A stretch of DNA of 37,639 bases from the NCBI RefSeq assembly GCF_001598555.1, contig NZ_BCZE01000070.1, positions 1 through 37,639 on the forward strand, given 5' to 3'. The notes beneath the pieces were generated by a model. The model was not told the DNA's origin. It ran no database searches and saw nothing but the letters and a program-made list of their open reading frames with translations. Of the stretch, positions 8,404 to 16,902 are shown one piece after another. The translations under genes and the position numbers were made by a program. Position 1 is the first letter of the stretch. Every line of letters begins with the position of its first letter. Source of the stretch: Novosphingobium rosa NBRC 15208 (GTDB lineage Bacteria; Pseudomonadota; Alphaproteobacteria; Sphingomonadales; Sphingomonadaceae).

Positions 8404-9266
8404 ACACAGTGCCAAAATCCGGGGTGCCCTATGGGGCGCAGGCCCCCAAAGTCCGGCGTCGGCGGATGAATGTTTCGCTGCTGCTCGGGGGAGCGACGAT
8501 CATCTTCTGGCTGATCGTTGCCCTTGTCGGGCCGATGGTGGCGCCCCATGCGCCGGGTCAGGTCGTCGATCTCGACGTGTTCAGCCCGGCCAGCAGCACC
8601 CTGCCGCTGGGCAGCGACTATCTGGGGCGCGATGTCCTGAGCCGGATGCTGATCGCGTCGCGCTTTACGGTGTCGATTGCTTTGCTGGCGACGCTGCTGG
8701 CGGCCACCGTCGGTGTTTTTTGCGGTCTGCTGGCGGCGAGCAGCGGCTGGGTCGACGCGATCTTCAGCAAGCTGTTCGACACGCTCAGCGCCGTGCCGTC
8801 GCTGATGTTCGGACTGGTCGTCATCGGATCGCTGGGGGCCTCCATTCCGGTTCTGGTGGGGACGCTGGCCACGGTCTATTCGCCGGGGGCCTTCCGCACA
8901 TCACGGGCGTTGGCCCGCAACATCGCCGTGCTTGATTTCGTCACCGTCGCCCGGGCGCGGGGCGAGACGCTGCCCTATATCGTGCTGCGCGAGATCCTGC
9001 CCAATCTTGTGGGGCCGCTGGCCGCCGATTTCGGGCTGCGCTTTGTCTTTGTCACCCTGCTGCTCAGCGGTTTGAGCTTTCTGGGGCTGGGGGTGCAGCC
9101 GCCCAATGCCGATCTGGGGGCTCTGGTGCGGGAAAACATCGCCGGGCTGGGCTTCGGCGCGGCCGCCGTGCTGGTGCCGACTTTCGCCATCGCCTCGCTG
9201 ACCATCGGTATGAACATGGTGATCGACGCCGTTTCGGGCGGGCGCCGCGCGGGAGGACGCCGATGA
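8400..9266 (+). CDS. ABC transporter permease, DppC/OppC type
   Basis: A 288-residue partner permease. Start ATG 8400 overlaps the DppB-like stop by four bases; an upstream in-frame ATG at 8376 is less likely. Seen: N-terminal basic RRRR, first helix (LLLGGATIIFWLIVALVGPMV), SSTLPLGSDYLGRDVLSRMLIASR typical of DppC, the helix bundle from about residue 90, the EAA-type loop ARARGETLPYIVLREILPN, and a C-terminal SLTIGMNMVIDAVSGG. It overlaps the ATPase gene by four bases, so the three transport genes are translationally coupled. Confidence 0.93.
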   Translation: MNTVPKSGVPYGAQAPKVRRRRMNVSLLLGGATIIFWLIVALVGPMVAPHAPGQVVDLDVFSPASSTLPLGSDYLGRDVLSRMLIASRFTVSIALLATLLAATVGVFCGLLAASSGWVDAIFSKLFDTLSAVPSLMFGLVVIGSLGASIPVLVGTLATVYSPGAFRTSRALARNIAVLDFVTVARARGETLPYIVLREILPNLVGPLAADFGLRFVFVTLLLSGLSFLGLGVQPPNADLGALVRENIAGLGFGAAAVLVPTFAIASLTIGMNMVIDAVSGGRRAGGRR

Positions 9267-11110
9267 GCCTGTCAGGCGATCCGCTGGTCAGATTGACCGG
9301 GCTGGAGATTTCGGTGCGCGACGCGCAGGGGCAGGACAAAATCATCGTCCGCGATATCTCGCTGGAGGTTCAGCCCGGCGAGGTGCTGGCGCTGATCGGG
9401 GAATCGGGCTCGGGCAAGACCACCATCGCGCTCTCCATGCTGGGCTATACGCGCGGGGCATGCCGCATCTCGGATGGCACCGTTGAGGTGGCGGGGCACC
9501 GGCTCGACAGCTTGCCGGAGGCGCGGTTGCAGGGCCTGCGCGGCCGGGTGGTGTCCTATGTCGCGCAGAGCGCGGCGGCGGCCTTCAATCCCATGCTGCC
9601 TATCATGCGGCAGGTGATCGAACCGGCGCTGGTCCACGGGCTGATGACGCGCGAGGCGGCGGAGGACAAGGCGCGCGGCCTGTTCCGCGCGCTGGCGCTG
9701 CCGCGCCCCGATACGGTGGGCGACCGCTATCCGCATCAGGTGTCGGGTGGGCAGTTGCAGCGGCTGATGGCGGCCATGGCGCTGATCACCGATCCGGCGC
9801 TGGTGATCTTCGATGAGCCGACCACCGCGCTTGACGTCACCACCCAGATCGAGGTGCTCAAGGCCTTCAAGGCGGTGGTCAGGGATCTGGGGACGACGGC
9901 GGTCTATGTCAGCCACGATCTGGCCGTGGTGGCGCAGATCGCGGACAGGATCTGCGTGCTGCGCGATGGCATGGTGCAGGAACAGGGCCGGGTCGAGGAG
10001 ATCCTGTTCCATCCCCGGCAGGATTATACGCGCGCGCTGGTCGCGGCGGCGGCGGCCCGCGTTCCGGCGGCCCCCATGCCCGATCTGCCGCGTGATGCCG
10101 GCGATCCGCCGCTGATCCAGATGCGCGATGTCGTCGCCGGTTATGGCGGCGTGGATGCGCAGGGCAATCCGCAGGTGCGCATCCTCGACGGGGTCAGCTT
10201 TGCCATCGAACGCGGCAAGGTGCTGGGCGTGATCGGCGAATCGGGCAGCGGCAAAAGCACTCTGGCGCGCGTGGTGGCGGGCTTGCATGCCCCGGCATCG
10301 GGGCGGGTCAATCTCGACGGCTATACGCTTGAGGGCGAGATCCGGCATCGCGACAAGGAGCAGTTGCGCCGGGTCCAGCTTGTGTTCCAGAATGCCGATA
10401 CGGCGCTCAATCCAGCGGTATCGGTGGGGGAGGCGATCGGCCGCCCGCTGACCTTCTTCCATGCTCTGCGAGGGGCGGACCGAAAGGCCGAGGTTGCCCG
10501 CTTGCTGGATCTGGTCAGGCTGCCTGCCGCGCTGGCGGGTCGCTTGCCCGGAGAATTGTCGGGCGGGCAGAAACAGCGGGTCAATCTGGCCCGCGCGCTG
10601 GCCGCCCGGCCCGATCTGCTGCTGTGCGACGAGGTGACCTCCGCGCTCGACCCGGTGGTTGCCGAAGCGGTGCTCGATCTGTTGATCGATCTGCGTCGCG
10701 AGCTGGGGCTGGCCTATATGTTCATCACCCATGACATCGGTATCGTCCGGGCCATCGCGGATGAGGTGATGGTGCTTTACGGCGGCGTCCCGGTGGAGTT
10801 GGCCTCGCATGAGGCGCTCGAAGGGCCCTTGCATCATCCCTATACCAGGCTGCTGATGGCCTCGGTGCCCGAATTGCGGCCCGGTTGGCTGGAAGCCGCG
10901 AACAGCGCCTTTTCATGCGGATCGACGCCGGGCGCTGGCCATGCGGCGGGATGCCGCTTCTTTCAGCGCTGCGCGGTTTCCCATCCAGGGCTCTGCGATG
11001 TGCTCGATCCTGCGGTCCATGTCGGTGCCGGACAGACAATCGCCTGCCATCGCGGCTTTGATGGCTTGCAGGCGACGCCTGGTATCGCACAGGGCGCGAT
11101 ACCGGCGTGA
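9263..11110 (+). CDS. Fused dipeptide-type ABC transporter ATP-binding protein (DppD-DppF fusion)
   Basis: A 615-residue protein with two complete nucleotide-binding domains, where most systems have two polypeptides. Domain 1 has Walker A GESGSGKTT (about residues 48-56), signature VSGGQLQR, Walker B LVIFDEPTTALD and the H-loop VSHDL. Domain 2 has Walker A GESGSGKST, signature LSGGQKQR, Walker B LLLCDEVTSALD and the H-loop THDIG. Each half ends in an oligopeptide-transporter C-terminal segment (FHPRQDYTRALV and HHPYTRLLMASVPEL), and the last about 50 residues have cysteines (CRFFQRCAVSHPGLC). DEV instead of DEP in the second Walker B is a mild deviation that keeps the catalytic Glu. The protein energises the two permeases. 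The periplasmic binding protein is probably the lipoprotein gene at 15373-16902. Confidence 0.95.
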   Translation: MSLSGDPLVRLTGLEISVRDAQGQDKIIVRDISLEVQPGEVLALIGESGSGKTTIALSMLGYTRGACRISDGTVEVAGHRLDSLPEARLQGLRGRVVSYVAQSAAAAFNPMLPIMRQVIEPALVHGLMTREAAEDKARGLFRALALPRPDTVGDRYPHQVSGGQLQRLMAAMALITDPALVIFDEPTTALDVTTQIEVLKAFKAVVRDLGTTAVYVSHDLAVVAQIADRICVLRDGMVQEQGRVEEILFHPRQDYTRALVAAAAARVPAAPMPDLPRDAGDPPLIQMRDVVAGYGGVDAQGNPQVRILDGVSFAIERGKVLGVIGESGSGKSTLARVVAGLHAPASGRVNLDGYTLEGEIRHRDKEQLRRVQLVFQNADTALNPAVSVGEAIGRPLTFFHALRGADRKAEVARLLDLVRLPAALAGRLPGELSGGQKQRVNLARALAARPDLLLCDEVTSALDPVVAEAVLDLLIDLRRELGLAYMFITHDIGIVRAIADEVMVLYGGVPVELASHEALEGPLHHPYTRLLMASVPELRPGWLEAANSAFSCGSTPGAGHAAGCRFFQRCAVSHPGLCDVLDPAVHVGAGQTIACHRGFDGLQATPGIAQGAIPA

Positions 11111-11343
11111 CCGAGGGTCGGATGCTGTCGGCAGGATATGCCGGTTGTCGGTTTCCGCGGCATGCTCCCCTGGAATGGCAGGCAGGCATGGCATCCCCTC
11201 AGGGTCTGGTAGATCATGCTGTGGATGTCCCGTCGAAAGCGGCGATGTGCTCTTGAGCGCCATCAAAAAGGCGGAATCCTTTCGTCCATCCGGACTAGTC
11301 TTTCCGGGTCAGATCCAGTTCCAAACCGGGAGTCACCAACGCC
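11111..11343 (+). promoter_or_regulatory. Spacer before the metal module, probable promoter region
   Basis: No gene is supported in these 233 bases. GGCATG words occur at 11159 and 11185, about 26 bases apart, resembling those before the binding-protein gene. No clear terminator for the ATPase gene and no strong sigma-70 promoter was recognised. An RBS-like GGGAG is near 11329. Confidence 0.3.
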
Positions 11344-12075
11344 ATGCGCAGGTCCAAACTCGTTATCGCAGCGAGCCTTTTCGCCAGCTTCGCCAATGTG
11401 CCCGCCGATGCCCATGCCGTGTGGTTCGCCCAGCGCGCCCGCCAGACCGCGCTGATCTATGGCGTGGGAGCCGATGACCTCGATTCCGTCAAGCGTTTCT
11501 CTTTCATCGAGAAGATGGGTGGCTATGATGCCAATTATCAGCCAATCAAGGCCACGCCGCGCATCGCCGGGCCGATCGTGCTGGTGGACAGCGAGCAGCA
11601 GCCCACGCTGCTCTCGGTGGTGTTCTTCAACGGCATCTGGTCACGCGTGAACGGCGAGTTCGAGCCCAAGGGCCGTGACGAGGCGCCGACCTCCACCCTT
11701 TCGGAAAAGAACTACAAATATTCGGTCGCCATCATGGGCCCGCTCGACAAGCCGATCCCGGCCTTGCCCGATCAGGTGCTGCAGATCGTGCCGGTCGGCG
11801 CCATTCCCGCGCTGCTCGGCAGCAAGATGACCTATCAGGTGCTTTACAAGGGCAAGCCTGCGGTCGGCGCCACGGTCATCAACGATCTGGTCAACGATCC
11901 CGACCAGACGCCCGTCACCACTGATGCCGAGGGCAAGGTGACGATGGTGGTGCGCAATCAGGGCCTCAACGTGCTGGAGGCGGTCTTCGTCAGTCCGACC
12001 GACAACCCCAAGAAGTACGACCGGATCGAGAATTCGGCGACGCTGACCTTCACCCTTGCTCACAAGCCCGAATAA
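11344..12075 (+). CDS. DUF4198-like exported protein (metal-uptake associated)
   Basis: A 243-residue protein with a signal peptide (MRRSKLVIAASLFASFANVPADA, cleavage about residue 23) and a mature N-terminus starting HAVWF, as in DUF4198 proteins. The body is predicted beta-rich. Its C-terminal half (MTYQVLYKGKPAVGATVINDL, TTDAEGKVTMVV) looks like an Ig/transthyretin-like carboxypeptidase-regulatory fold. DUF4198 genes commonly neighbour nickel or cobalt transport genes. Here the downstream genes are a small periplasmic protein and a HupE/UreJ-like membrane protein, in line with a periplasmic metal-handling role. Function is not established. Confidence 0.75.
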   Translation: MRRSKLVIAASLFASFANVPADAHAVWFAQRARQTALIYGVGADDLDSVKRFSFIEKMGGYDANYQPIKATPRIAGPIVLVDSEQQPTLLSVVFFNGIWSRVNGEFEPKGRDEAPTSTLSEKNYKYSVAIMGPLDKPIPALPDQVLQIVPVGAIPALLGSKMTYQVLYKGKPAVGATVINDLVNDPDQTPVTTDAEGKVTMVVRNQGLNVLEAVFVSPTDNPKKYDRIENSATLTFTLAHKPE

Positions 12076-12100
12076 TCAGGCCCAACACCGGAGTCGTTTC

Positions 12101-12481
12101 ATGACCAATCGTCTTGCGGCTTGCGCCGCGCTTGTCCTTTCGCTGTCGGTGGCATCGCCCGTGCTGGCCCATGGTTTCACCAAACCCCAGCATGGCGGCA
12201 TCGTGACCACCAGCGGCGAAACGCTGTTTGAACTGGTGGCCAAGCCCGCCGGTGTCCAGCTCTATGTCATCGACGACGATGAGCCGGTCGCGGCCTCGGG
12301 CATGACTGCCAGCCTCACCACCAACACCGGCGGCAAGACGCAGAATGTGCCGCTCAAGCCCGCCGCAGGCAATCGCTTCGACGGCCCCGCGCTCAAGCTG
12401 GCGCCGGGTGCGAAGGTTGCCGTCATGGTGATCAACAAGACCAGCCAGGCACATCTGGGCGGCACCTTCATCATCAAGTGA
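12101..12481 (+). CDS. Small exported protein of the metal module, function unknown
   Basis: A 126-residue protein with a clear signal peptide (basic start, LAACAALVLSLSVASPVLA), mature protein beginning HGFTKPQHGGIV. ATG 12101 has GGAG eight bases upstream. Two His-Gly pairs at the mature N-terminus could bind metal. The rest (SGETLFELVAKPAGVQLYVIDDDEP, LKLAPGAKVAVMVIN) reads as a small beta-sandwich like periplasmic heavy-metal accessory proteins. It lies 25 bases after the DUF4198 gene and 64 before the HupE/UreJ-like gene, so it is almost surely co-transcribed. Its role as metal carrier is inference. Confidence 0.75.
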   Translation: MTNRLAACAALVLSLSVASPVLAHGFTKPQHGGIVTTSGETLFELVAKPAGVQLYVIDDDEPVAASGMTASLTTNTGGKTQNVPLKPAAGNRFDGPALKLAPGAKVAVMVINKTSQAHLGGTFIIK

Positions 12482-12545
12482 GGCATGCGCGTCCGGTATG
12501 CCTCAAGGGGATGCCGGACCGGCGCTTCCAAAGGGGAGAGGCGGG

Positions 12546-13256
12546 ATGAGATTCCCGGCAAGGGCGGCCTGTGCCGTCGGCTCAATCGCGTTCGGCCTGT
12601 CGGCGCTGATGGCGCATCCGGCTCTGGCCCATGGCGTGTCGTCGGGCGACAAGGCCTATATCCAGACCCATCCGGGGATCAACATCATCCCCTATATCTA
12701 CCTGGGCGCCAAGCATATGGTGACCGGTTATGACCATCTGCTGTTTCTTTTCGGGGTGATCTTCTTTCTCTATCGCCTGAAGGATGTCGGCAAATATGTG
12801 ACGCTGTTTGCGGTCGGCCACAGCACCACGCTGCTGCTGGGCGTGCTGGCCAATATTCGCGCGGATTCCTTTATCGTCGACGCGATCATCGGTTTCTCGG
12901 TGGTCTATAAGGCGCTCGACAATCTGGGGGCCTTTCGCAAGATTCTGGGCTTTGAGCCCAACCCCAAGGCAGCGGTGCTGATCTTCGGCTTCTTCCACGG
13001 TTTTGGCCTGGCCACCAAATTGCAGACCCTGTCCCTCTCGCGCGAGGGGCTGTTTGCCAATCTGGTCAGCTTCAACGTCGGGGTGGAAATGGGCCAGTTC
13101 ATCGCTTTGAGCATCATCCTGATCCTGATGACCCTGTGGCGCCGCACGCGCAGCTTCGAGCGCAATGTCGTGATCGCCAACACCCTGCTGATGACCGCCG
13201 GCCTGGTGCTGGTCGGTTTCCAACTCACCGGATTTGCCATGGAGAGCGGCTCGTGA
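12546..13256 (+). CDS. HupE/UreJ-family membrane protein (putative metal permease)
   Basis: A 236-residue integral membrane protein. ATG 12546 follows GGGGAGAGGCGGG. An N-terminal signal/first helix ends at ALAHG. The family hallmarks GYDHLLFLFGVIFFLYR, TLFAVGHSTTLLLGV, FGFFHGFGLATKLQ and FNVGVEMGQFIAL follow, with about six transmembrane helices and conserved His/Asp inside them. HupE/UreJ proteins are nickel or cobalt permeases of hydrogenase and urease systems. This branch is often found without those enzymes, and none are visible here. The metal is not determined. The gene overlaps the next one (GTGA). Confidence 0.85.
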   Translation: MRFPARAACAVGSIAFGLSALMAHPALAHGVSSGDKAYIQTHPGINIIPYIYLGAKHMVTGYDHLLFLFGVIFFLYRLKDVGKYVTLFAVGHSTTLLLGVLANIRADSFIVDAIIGFSVVYKALDNLGAFRKILGFEPNPKAAVLIFGFFHGFGLATKLQTLSLSREGLFANLVSFNVGVEMGQFIALSIILILMTLWRRTRSFERNVVIANTLLMTAGLVLVGFQLTGFAMESGS

Positions 13257-13873
13257 CCTCCCAGACCCTTCTCAACCCGACCATCCCCTATCAGGCCGAA
13301 GGCAGCACCATCCTGCGCGCGACAGCAGCGGCGGTGGTGGCGGGGGCGGCGATCCTCACGCTTTTCGTGCTGCCCGCCGAATACAACATCGACCCCACCG
13401 GGGTCGGCCACAAGCTCGGCCTGACCGCGCTGAGCGGCGCGATGGACGATGCCGAACCCGCCGCCACTGCGGCCCCGACGCAGGCCGCCGCCGCTCCGGT
13501 CAAGGTCGGCCCGCAGAGCCGCGACAGCATCATCCGCGCCACGCCCTATCGCGAGGATCAGATGACGCTGACCATCGCCCCGCATGCCGGTGCCGAGATC
13601 AAGGCCGAGATGCAGACGGGCGACCAATTCGTCTTTTCCTGGACCGCCAGTGGCCCGGTGAAGATGGACATGCATGGCGAGACGTCGATGACCGCCAGCG
13701 AAGCCACCACCTACTGGAAGGAAAAAGGCCTGAGCGCGGCGCAGGGCAGCCTGATGGCGCCCTTCAACGGCATTCACGGCTGGTACTGGCGCAATCAGGG
13801 CGAGACGCCCGTGACGCTGACGCTCAAGACCAGCGGTTTCTATCGCAAGCTCATTCGCCCGCCGGTGAACTGA
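13253..13873 (+). CDS. Transmembrane anchor protein of the HupE/UreJ module
   Basis: A 206-residue protein starting at GTG 13253, overlapping the previous stop by four bases. The frame remains open upstream, but the protein beginning VTSQTLLNPTIPYQAEGSTILRA fits the family: a short polar N-terminus, one helix (AAAVVAGAAILTLFVLP), then the diagnostic AEYNIDPTGVGHKLGLT. An Ala/Pro-rich linker (about 65-85) leads to a periplasmic domain with PHAGAEIKAEMQTGDQFVFSWTAS, MDMHGE, and GIHGWYWRNQGETPVTLTLKTSGFY. Such anchor proteins regularly follow HupE/UreJ-like permeases. Function unknown. A periplasmic cap or partner of the permease is likely. Confidence 0.8.
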   Translation: MTSQTLLNPTIPYQAEGSTILRATAAAVVAGAAILTLFVLPAEYNIDPTGVGHKLGLTALSGAMDDAEPAATAAPTQAAAAPVKVGPQSRDSIIRATPYREDQMTLTIAPHAGAEIKAEMQTGDQFVFSWTASGPVKMDMHGETSMTASEATTYWKEKGLSAAQGSLMAPFNGIHGWYWRNQGETPVTLTLKTSGFYRKLIRPPVN

Positions 13874-13933
13874 CCGGGCATGCCCTGAACGGTTTCACGG
13901 TCAGGGTGCGGCACATATGGAAGGGGGCACCCC

Positions 13934-14602
13934 ATGGCTTATCTGAAGCCCAAATTCATCACGTTCGACTGCTACGGAACGCTCATCAACTTCGAGATGG
14001 CCCCGGTGGCCCGGCAGGTCTACGCTGACCGGCTGGCCGGTGAGGCGCTGGAAGCCTTCTGCCGCGATTTTTCGGCCTATCGCCTCGATGCGGTGCTGGG
14101 GGCATGGCGCCCCTATGCGCAGGTGGTGGCCGAAGCGCTCCAGCGCTCGTGCAAGAAATCGGGGATCGACTATCGCGACAGCGATGGCGAGGCGCTCTAT
14201 GCGGCGGTGCCGACGTGGAAGCCCCACCCCGATGTCGTTGCGCCGCTCAAGCGCATTGCGGGCGAGATCCCGCTGGTTATCCTGTCGAATTCGATGGTCG
14301 ATCTGATCCCCCACAGCGTCGAAAAGCTGGAAGCGCCGTTCCACACCGTCTGCACCGCGCAGGAAGCGCAGGCCTACAAGCCGCGCATGAAGGCCTTCGA
14401 ATTCATGTTCGACACGCTGGGTTGCGGGCCGCAGGATGTGCTGCATTGCTCGTCCAGCTTCCGCTATGATCTGATGACGGCCTTCGACATGGGCATCACC
14501 ATGAAAGCCTTCGTCAATCGCGGGCATGAGCCGCTCAATCCCTATTATCAGGTCCATGAAATTCCCGATATCGGCGGCCTGCCGGGGCTGGTCGGGCTGT
14601 GA
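13934..14602 (+). CDS. Type II haloacid-dehalogenase-like (HAD) hydrolase, copy 1
   Basis: A 222-residue HAD hydrolase. ATG 13934 has GGAAGGGGG upstream. Nucleophile Asp12 is in FITFDCYGTLI; the D-x-Y form is that of L-2-haloacid dehalogenases rather than D-x-D phosphatases. Motif II is VILSNSM (about 118-124), motif III lysine is in YKPRMKAFEFM, and motif IV is HCSSSFRYDLMTAFD. Classical dehalogenases have SSNAWD there, so the substrate-activating Asn is replaced. This makes true dehalogenation doubtful. It overlaps the downstream bicupin gene by four bases. A paralogue about half identical is at 24013-24678, also next to a bicupin. Physiological substrate unknown. Confidence 0.9.
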   Translation: MAYLKPKFITFDCYGTLINFEMAPVARQVYADRLAGEALEAFCRDFSAYRLDAVLGAWRPYAQVVAEALQRSCKKSGIDYRDSDGEALYAAVPTWKPHPDVVAPLKRIAGEIPLVILSNSMVDLIPHSVEKLEAPFHTVCTAQEAQAYKPRMKAFEFMFDTLGCGPQDVLHCSSSFRYDLMTAFDMGITMKAFVNRGHEPLNPYYQVHEIPDIGGLPGLVGL

Positions 14603-15312
14603 GCGGCGTGATGACGCAAGCCGCCGTCGGCGCGGTGATCGACCTGCGTGCCTATGCGCGGGAGACAGTCCCCGCGCATGACTGGCTGACCGAGCGGGCC
14701 GCACCAGCCTTTGCCGACGGCGCGGCGCAGGTCGCGGCGCTGGCCCCGCGCGGCAAGGGGCGGGTGGAGACCCTGGGCGCGGATGAGTTCGTGATCGTGC
14801 TGGCAGGCCGCCTCGATCTGGATCTCGGCGACCGCGTGCTGGCCGTGCCGACCGGAGCCAGTTGCGTGCTGCCGGTGGGCAGCAGCTTTGGCTGGCAGGC
14901 CGGCGAGGATGCCCTGCTGGTCATCGTCAGCGCTCCGGCGGATGCCGTCGGGACACAGGACGGACCGGTCATCATCGACGAGACGGCGCCGCTCAGCCCG
15001 TCCAACCCGCCACTGGCCGAGCTGCTGCTGGGGCCGACGCCCTCCTGCCGCAACCATTCGGACTATTGGTCGGCCACGCGCGAATTTGTCTGTGGTACCT
15101 GGGATTCCACGCCCTATCACCGCAAGCAGAACCCCTATCGCCAGATCGAGCTGATGCATCTGCTGGAGGGCAGCGTCACCTTCACCGATGCCCATGCCAG
15201 CGTCACCCACAAGGCGGGCGATGTCATTCTCTTCGTGCGCGGCGAAGGTTGCGCCTGGCTGAGCGAAGAGCATGTGAAGAAGGTTTACGCCACCCAGCGT
15301 CCGGCCGCCTGA
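14599..15312 (+). CDS. Bicupin with C-terminal DUF861/Cupin_3 domain, copy 1
   Basis: A 237-residue protein, start GTG 14599 overlapping the HAD stop (GTGA); GTG-ATG a few codons on is an alternative. Two cupin halves are visible: residues about 45-110 (VETLGADEFVIVLAGRLDLD, TGASCVLPVGSSFGW) and about 150-237. The latter holds FVCGTWDSTPYHRK, MHLLEGSVTFTD and KAGDVILFVRGEGCAWLS, the Cupin_3 pattern seen in ureidoglycine aminohydrolase-like and EutQ-like proteins. CRNHSDYWSAT precedes the second domain and is conserved in the paralogue at 24713-25453. Function unknown. The constant pairing with a HAD protein suggests one pathway step or a complex. Confidence 0.8.
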   Translation: MSGVMTQAAVGAVIDLRAYARETVPAHDWLTERAAPAFADGAAQVAALAPRGKGRVETLGADEFVIVLAGRLDLDLGDRVLAVPTGASCVLPVGSSFGWQAGEDALLVIVSAPADAVGTQDGPVIIDETAPLSPSNPPLAELLLGPTPSCRNHSDYWSATREFVCGTWDSTPYHRKQNPYRQIELMHLLEGSVTFTDAHASVTHKAGDVILFVRGEGCAWLSEEHVKKVYATQRPAA

Positions 15313-15332
15313 CGGACGACCCATAACCCTGG

Positions 15333-15366
15333 CGGCGCGGCGTGATCGATCACGCCGCGCCGTTTT
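15333..15366 (+). terminator. Intrinsic terminator after the HAD/bicupin operon
   Basis: A perfect palindrome with 15-base arms (15333-15347 and 15348-15362, core GTGATCGATCAC) is followed by TTTT at 15363-15366. It lies between convergent genes. No T-run is present on the minus side, so it should act mainly on plus-strand transcripts. Confidence 0.85.
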
Positions 15367-15372
15367 GCTGTG

Positions 15373-16902
15373 TCAGGCATCCTCAAGCCAGACATGCGAT
15401 GCGAAATCATAGCCCATCAGCCCGCCCTGAGATCGCGATGCCATGCCCTTCACGCGCGGCGTGTAGGCATCGATCATGTTGAGGAACAGCGGGATGCCGA
15501 CGCCCGCCTCGCGGTGGACCATCCGCTGCATTTCGGCATAGATGGTGTGGCGCAGGCCTTCGTCGGTCGATCCGCGTGCTTCCAGCAGCAGCCGGTCGAA
15601 CCGCTCGTTGCGCCAGCCTGACTCGTTCCAGGCCGCATGCGAGGCATAGAGCTGGGTGAAGATGATGTCCGCCGTGGGCCGCCCATTGAGATTGCCAAAA
15701 CCGACCGGATCCTTCATCCAGTTATGCGCCCAATAGCCATCGGTGGGGCGGCGCTGGATGTCGAGGCCGATGCCCGCCTTGCCCGCCGCATTCTGCATCA
15801 GCATGGCCATATCCTCCGAATGCACCGCCGCGCCCGACACCACGACCGGTATCCTGGCCCCCGCCAGCCCCGCCTTGCGGAACAGATGAGCGGCGCGATC
15901 CGGGTCGAAGGGGCGCTGGGGCAGGCTCGGGTCGAAATAGCGGTTGGTCGGCGGGATGGGGTGATCGTTGGCGATCGTCGCATAGCCGCGAAAGATCACC
16001 TGCTGCATCGCCTCTCGGTCCATCAGCAGCTTCATGCCCTCGACAAAGGCCGGGGAACGGCCCGGGCGCTGGTCCAGCCGCATCACCAGATCGGTATAGC
16101 CGCCCGATTTGCTGGACAGCAGCTTCAGCCCGGTTTCGCTCAGGCGCCGGGCCATGCGCGGATTGACCTCGGAAATCAGGTCGACATCATGCGACAGCAG
16201 GGCGTTGATCCGCGCGCTTTCGTCGGAAATGGCGAACAGCTCAACCTCGCCCAGCCGGACGGGGCCGCGCCAGTAATCGTCGTAACGGGTGGAGATCGAG
16301 CGCACGCCGGGGTTGAATTCGGCGCAGCGGAAGGGGCCGGTGCCATTGGCGGTGGTGAAGGACCGCGTCTGGTCCCGCACGATCATGAACTGGGGGATGC
16401 CCAGAATGGCGGGCAGGTCGGCGTTGGGCGCCGTCAGCGTGATGCGGACGCCGTCCTCGCCAAAAGGGACGACCTCCTCGAACTGCGACATGAAGGTGCG
16501 GGCCGTCGATCCGACCGAGGGGTCTTTATGGCGGCGCAGGGAATAGACGACATCGGCCGGGGTCAGCGGCTTGCCGTCGTGAAAGCGCACGCCCTGGCGC
16601 AGTTTCAGCGTCCAGACGCGGCCATCCTTGCTGTCGATGGCCTCGGCCAGCGCGGGCTCGGGCCGCAGGTTTTCGTCGAGCTTGATGAGCCCGTCATAGA
16701 ACATGTTGCAGCGGCAATAGTCCATCACCGCCATCTGGCGGGCCGGGTCGATCGTGTCCGCCGTGGAGCTGGTGGCGCCCGCGACCCGAATGCGCCCGCC
16801 CTTGACCGGCTGCCGCCTGTTGGCCGAGGTGCAGCCCGCGACCAGCAGGCTGGCGGCGCTGCTGCCCAGGAAGCCGCGGCGATCGAACATGTGGGCCTTC
16901 AT
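15373..16902 (-). CDS. ABC transporter substrate-binding lipoprotein, family 5 (peptide/opine type)
   Basis: A 509-residue periplasmic binding protein. Start ATG 16902 (MKAHMFDRRGFLGSS) has GGGGAG eight bases upstream; a longer in-frame start at 16956 would run through tandem repeats and is less likely. It carries both a twin-arginine-like DRRGFLG and a lipobox LVAGC, so a Tat-exported lipoprotein is suggested. Family 5 hallmarks: ALAEAIDSKDGRVWTLKLRQGVRFHDGKPLTPADVVYSL near 95-135, NGTGPF, and a C-terminal substrate domain ending YDFASHVWLED. It is the probable partner of the permease/ATPase operon at 7444-11110 although 4 kb away on the other strand. Ligand unknown. Confidence 0.92.
   Translation of the reverse strand: MKAHMFDRRGFLGSSAASLLVAGCTSANRRQPVKGGRIRVAGATSSTADTIDPARQMAVMDYCRCNMFYDGLIKLDENLRPEPALAEAIDSKDGRVWTLKLRQGVRFHDGKPLTPADVVYSLRRHKDPSVGSTARTFMSQFEEVVPFGEDGVRITLTAPNADLPAILGIPQFMIVRDQTRSFTTANGTGPFRCAEFNPGVRSISTRYDDYWRGPVRLGEVELFAISDESARINALLSHDVDLISEVNPRMARRLSETGLKLLSSKSGGYTDLVMRLDQRPGRSPAFVEGMKLLMDREAMQQVIFRGYATIANDHPIPPTNRYFDPSLPQRPFDPDRAAHLFRKAGLAGARIPVVVSGAAVHSEDMAMLMQNAAGKAGIGLDIQRRPTDGYWAHNWMKDPVGFGNLNGRPTADIIFTQLYASHAAWNESGWRNERFDRLLLEARGSTDEGLRHTIYAEMQRMVHREAGVGIPLFLNMIDAYTPRVKGMASRSQGGLMGYDFASHVWLEDA

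Noticed and set aside
13883..13906. CCCTGA...TCAGGG hairpin after the anchor-protein gene
   Set aside because: Only six base pairs with a 12-base loop and no T-run, so terminator function is not supported.
13934..14602. Naming the HAD protein a proven 2-haloacid dehalogenase
   Set aside because: The Asn of the SSNAWD active-site motif is missing, so only the family is claimed.
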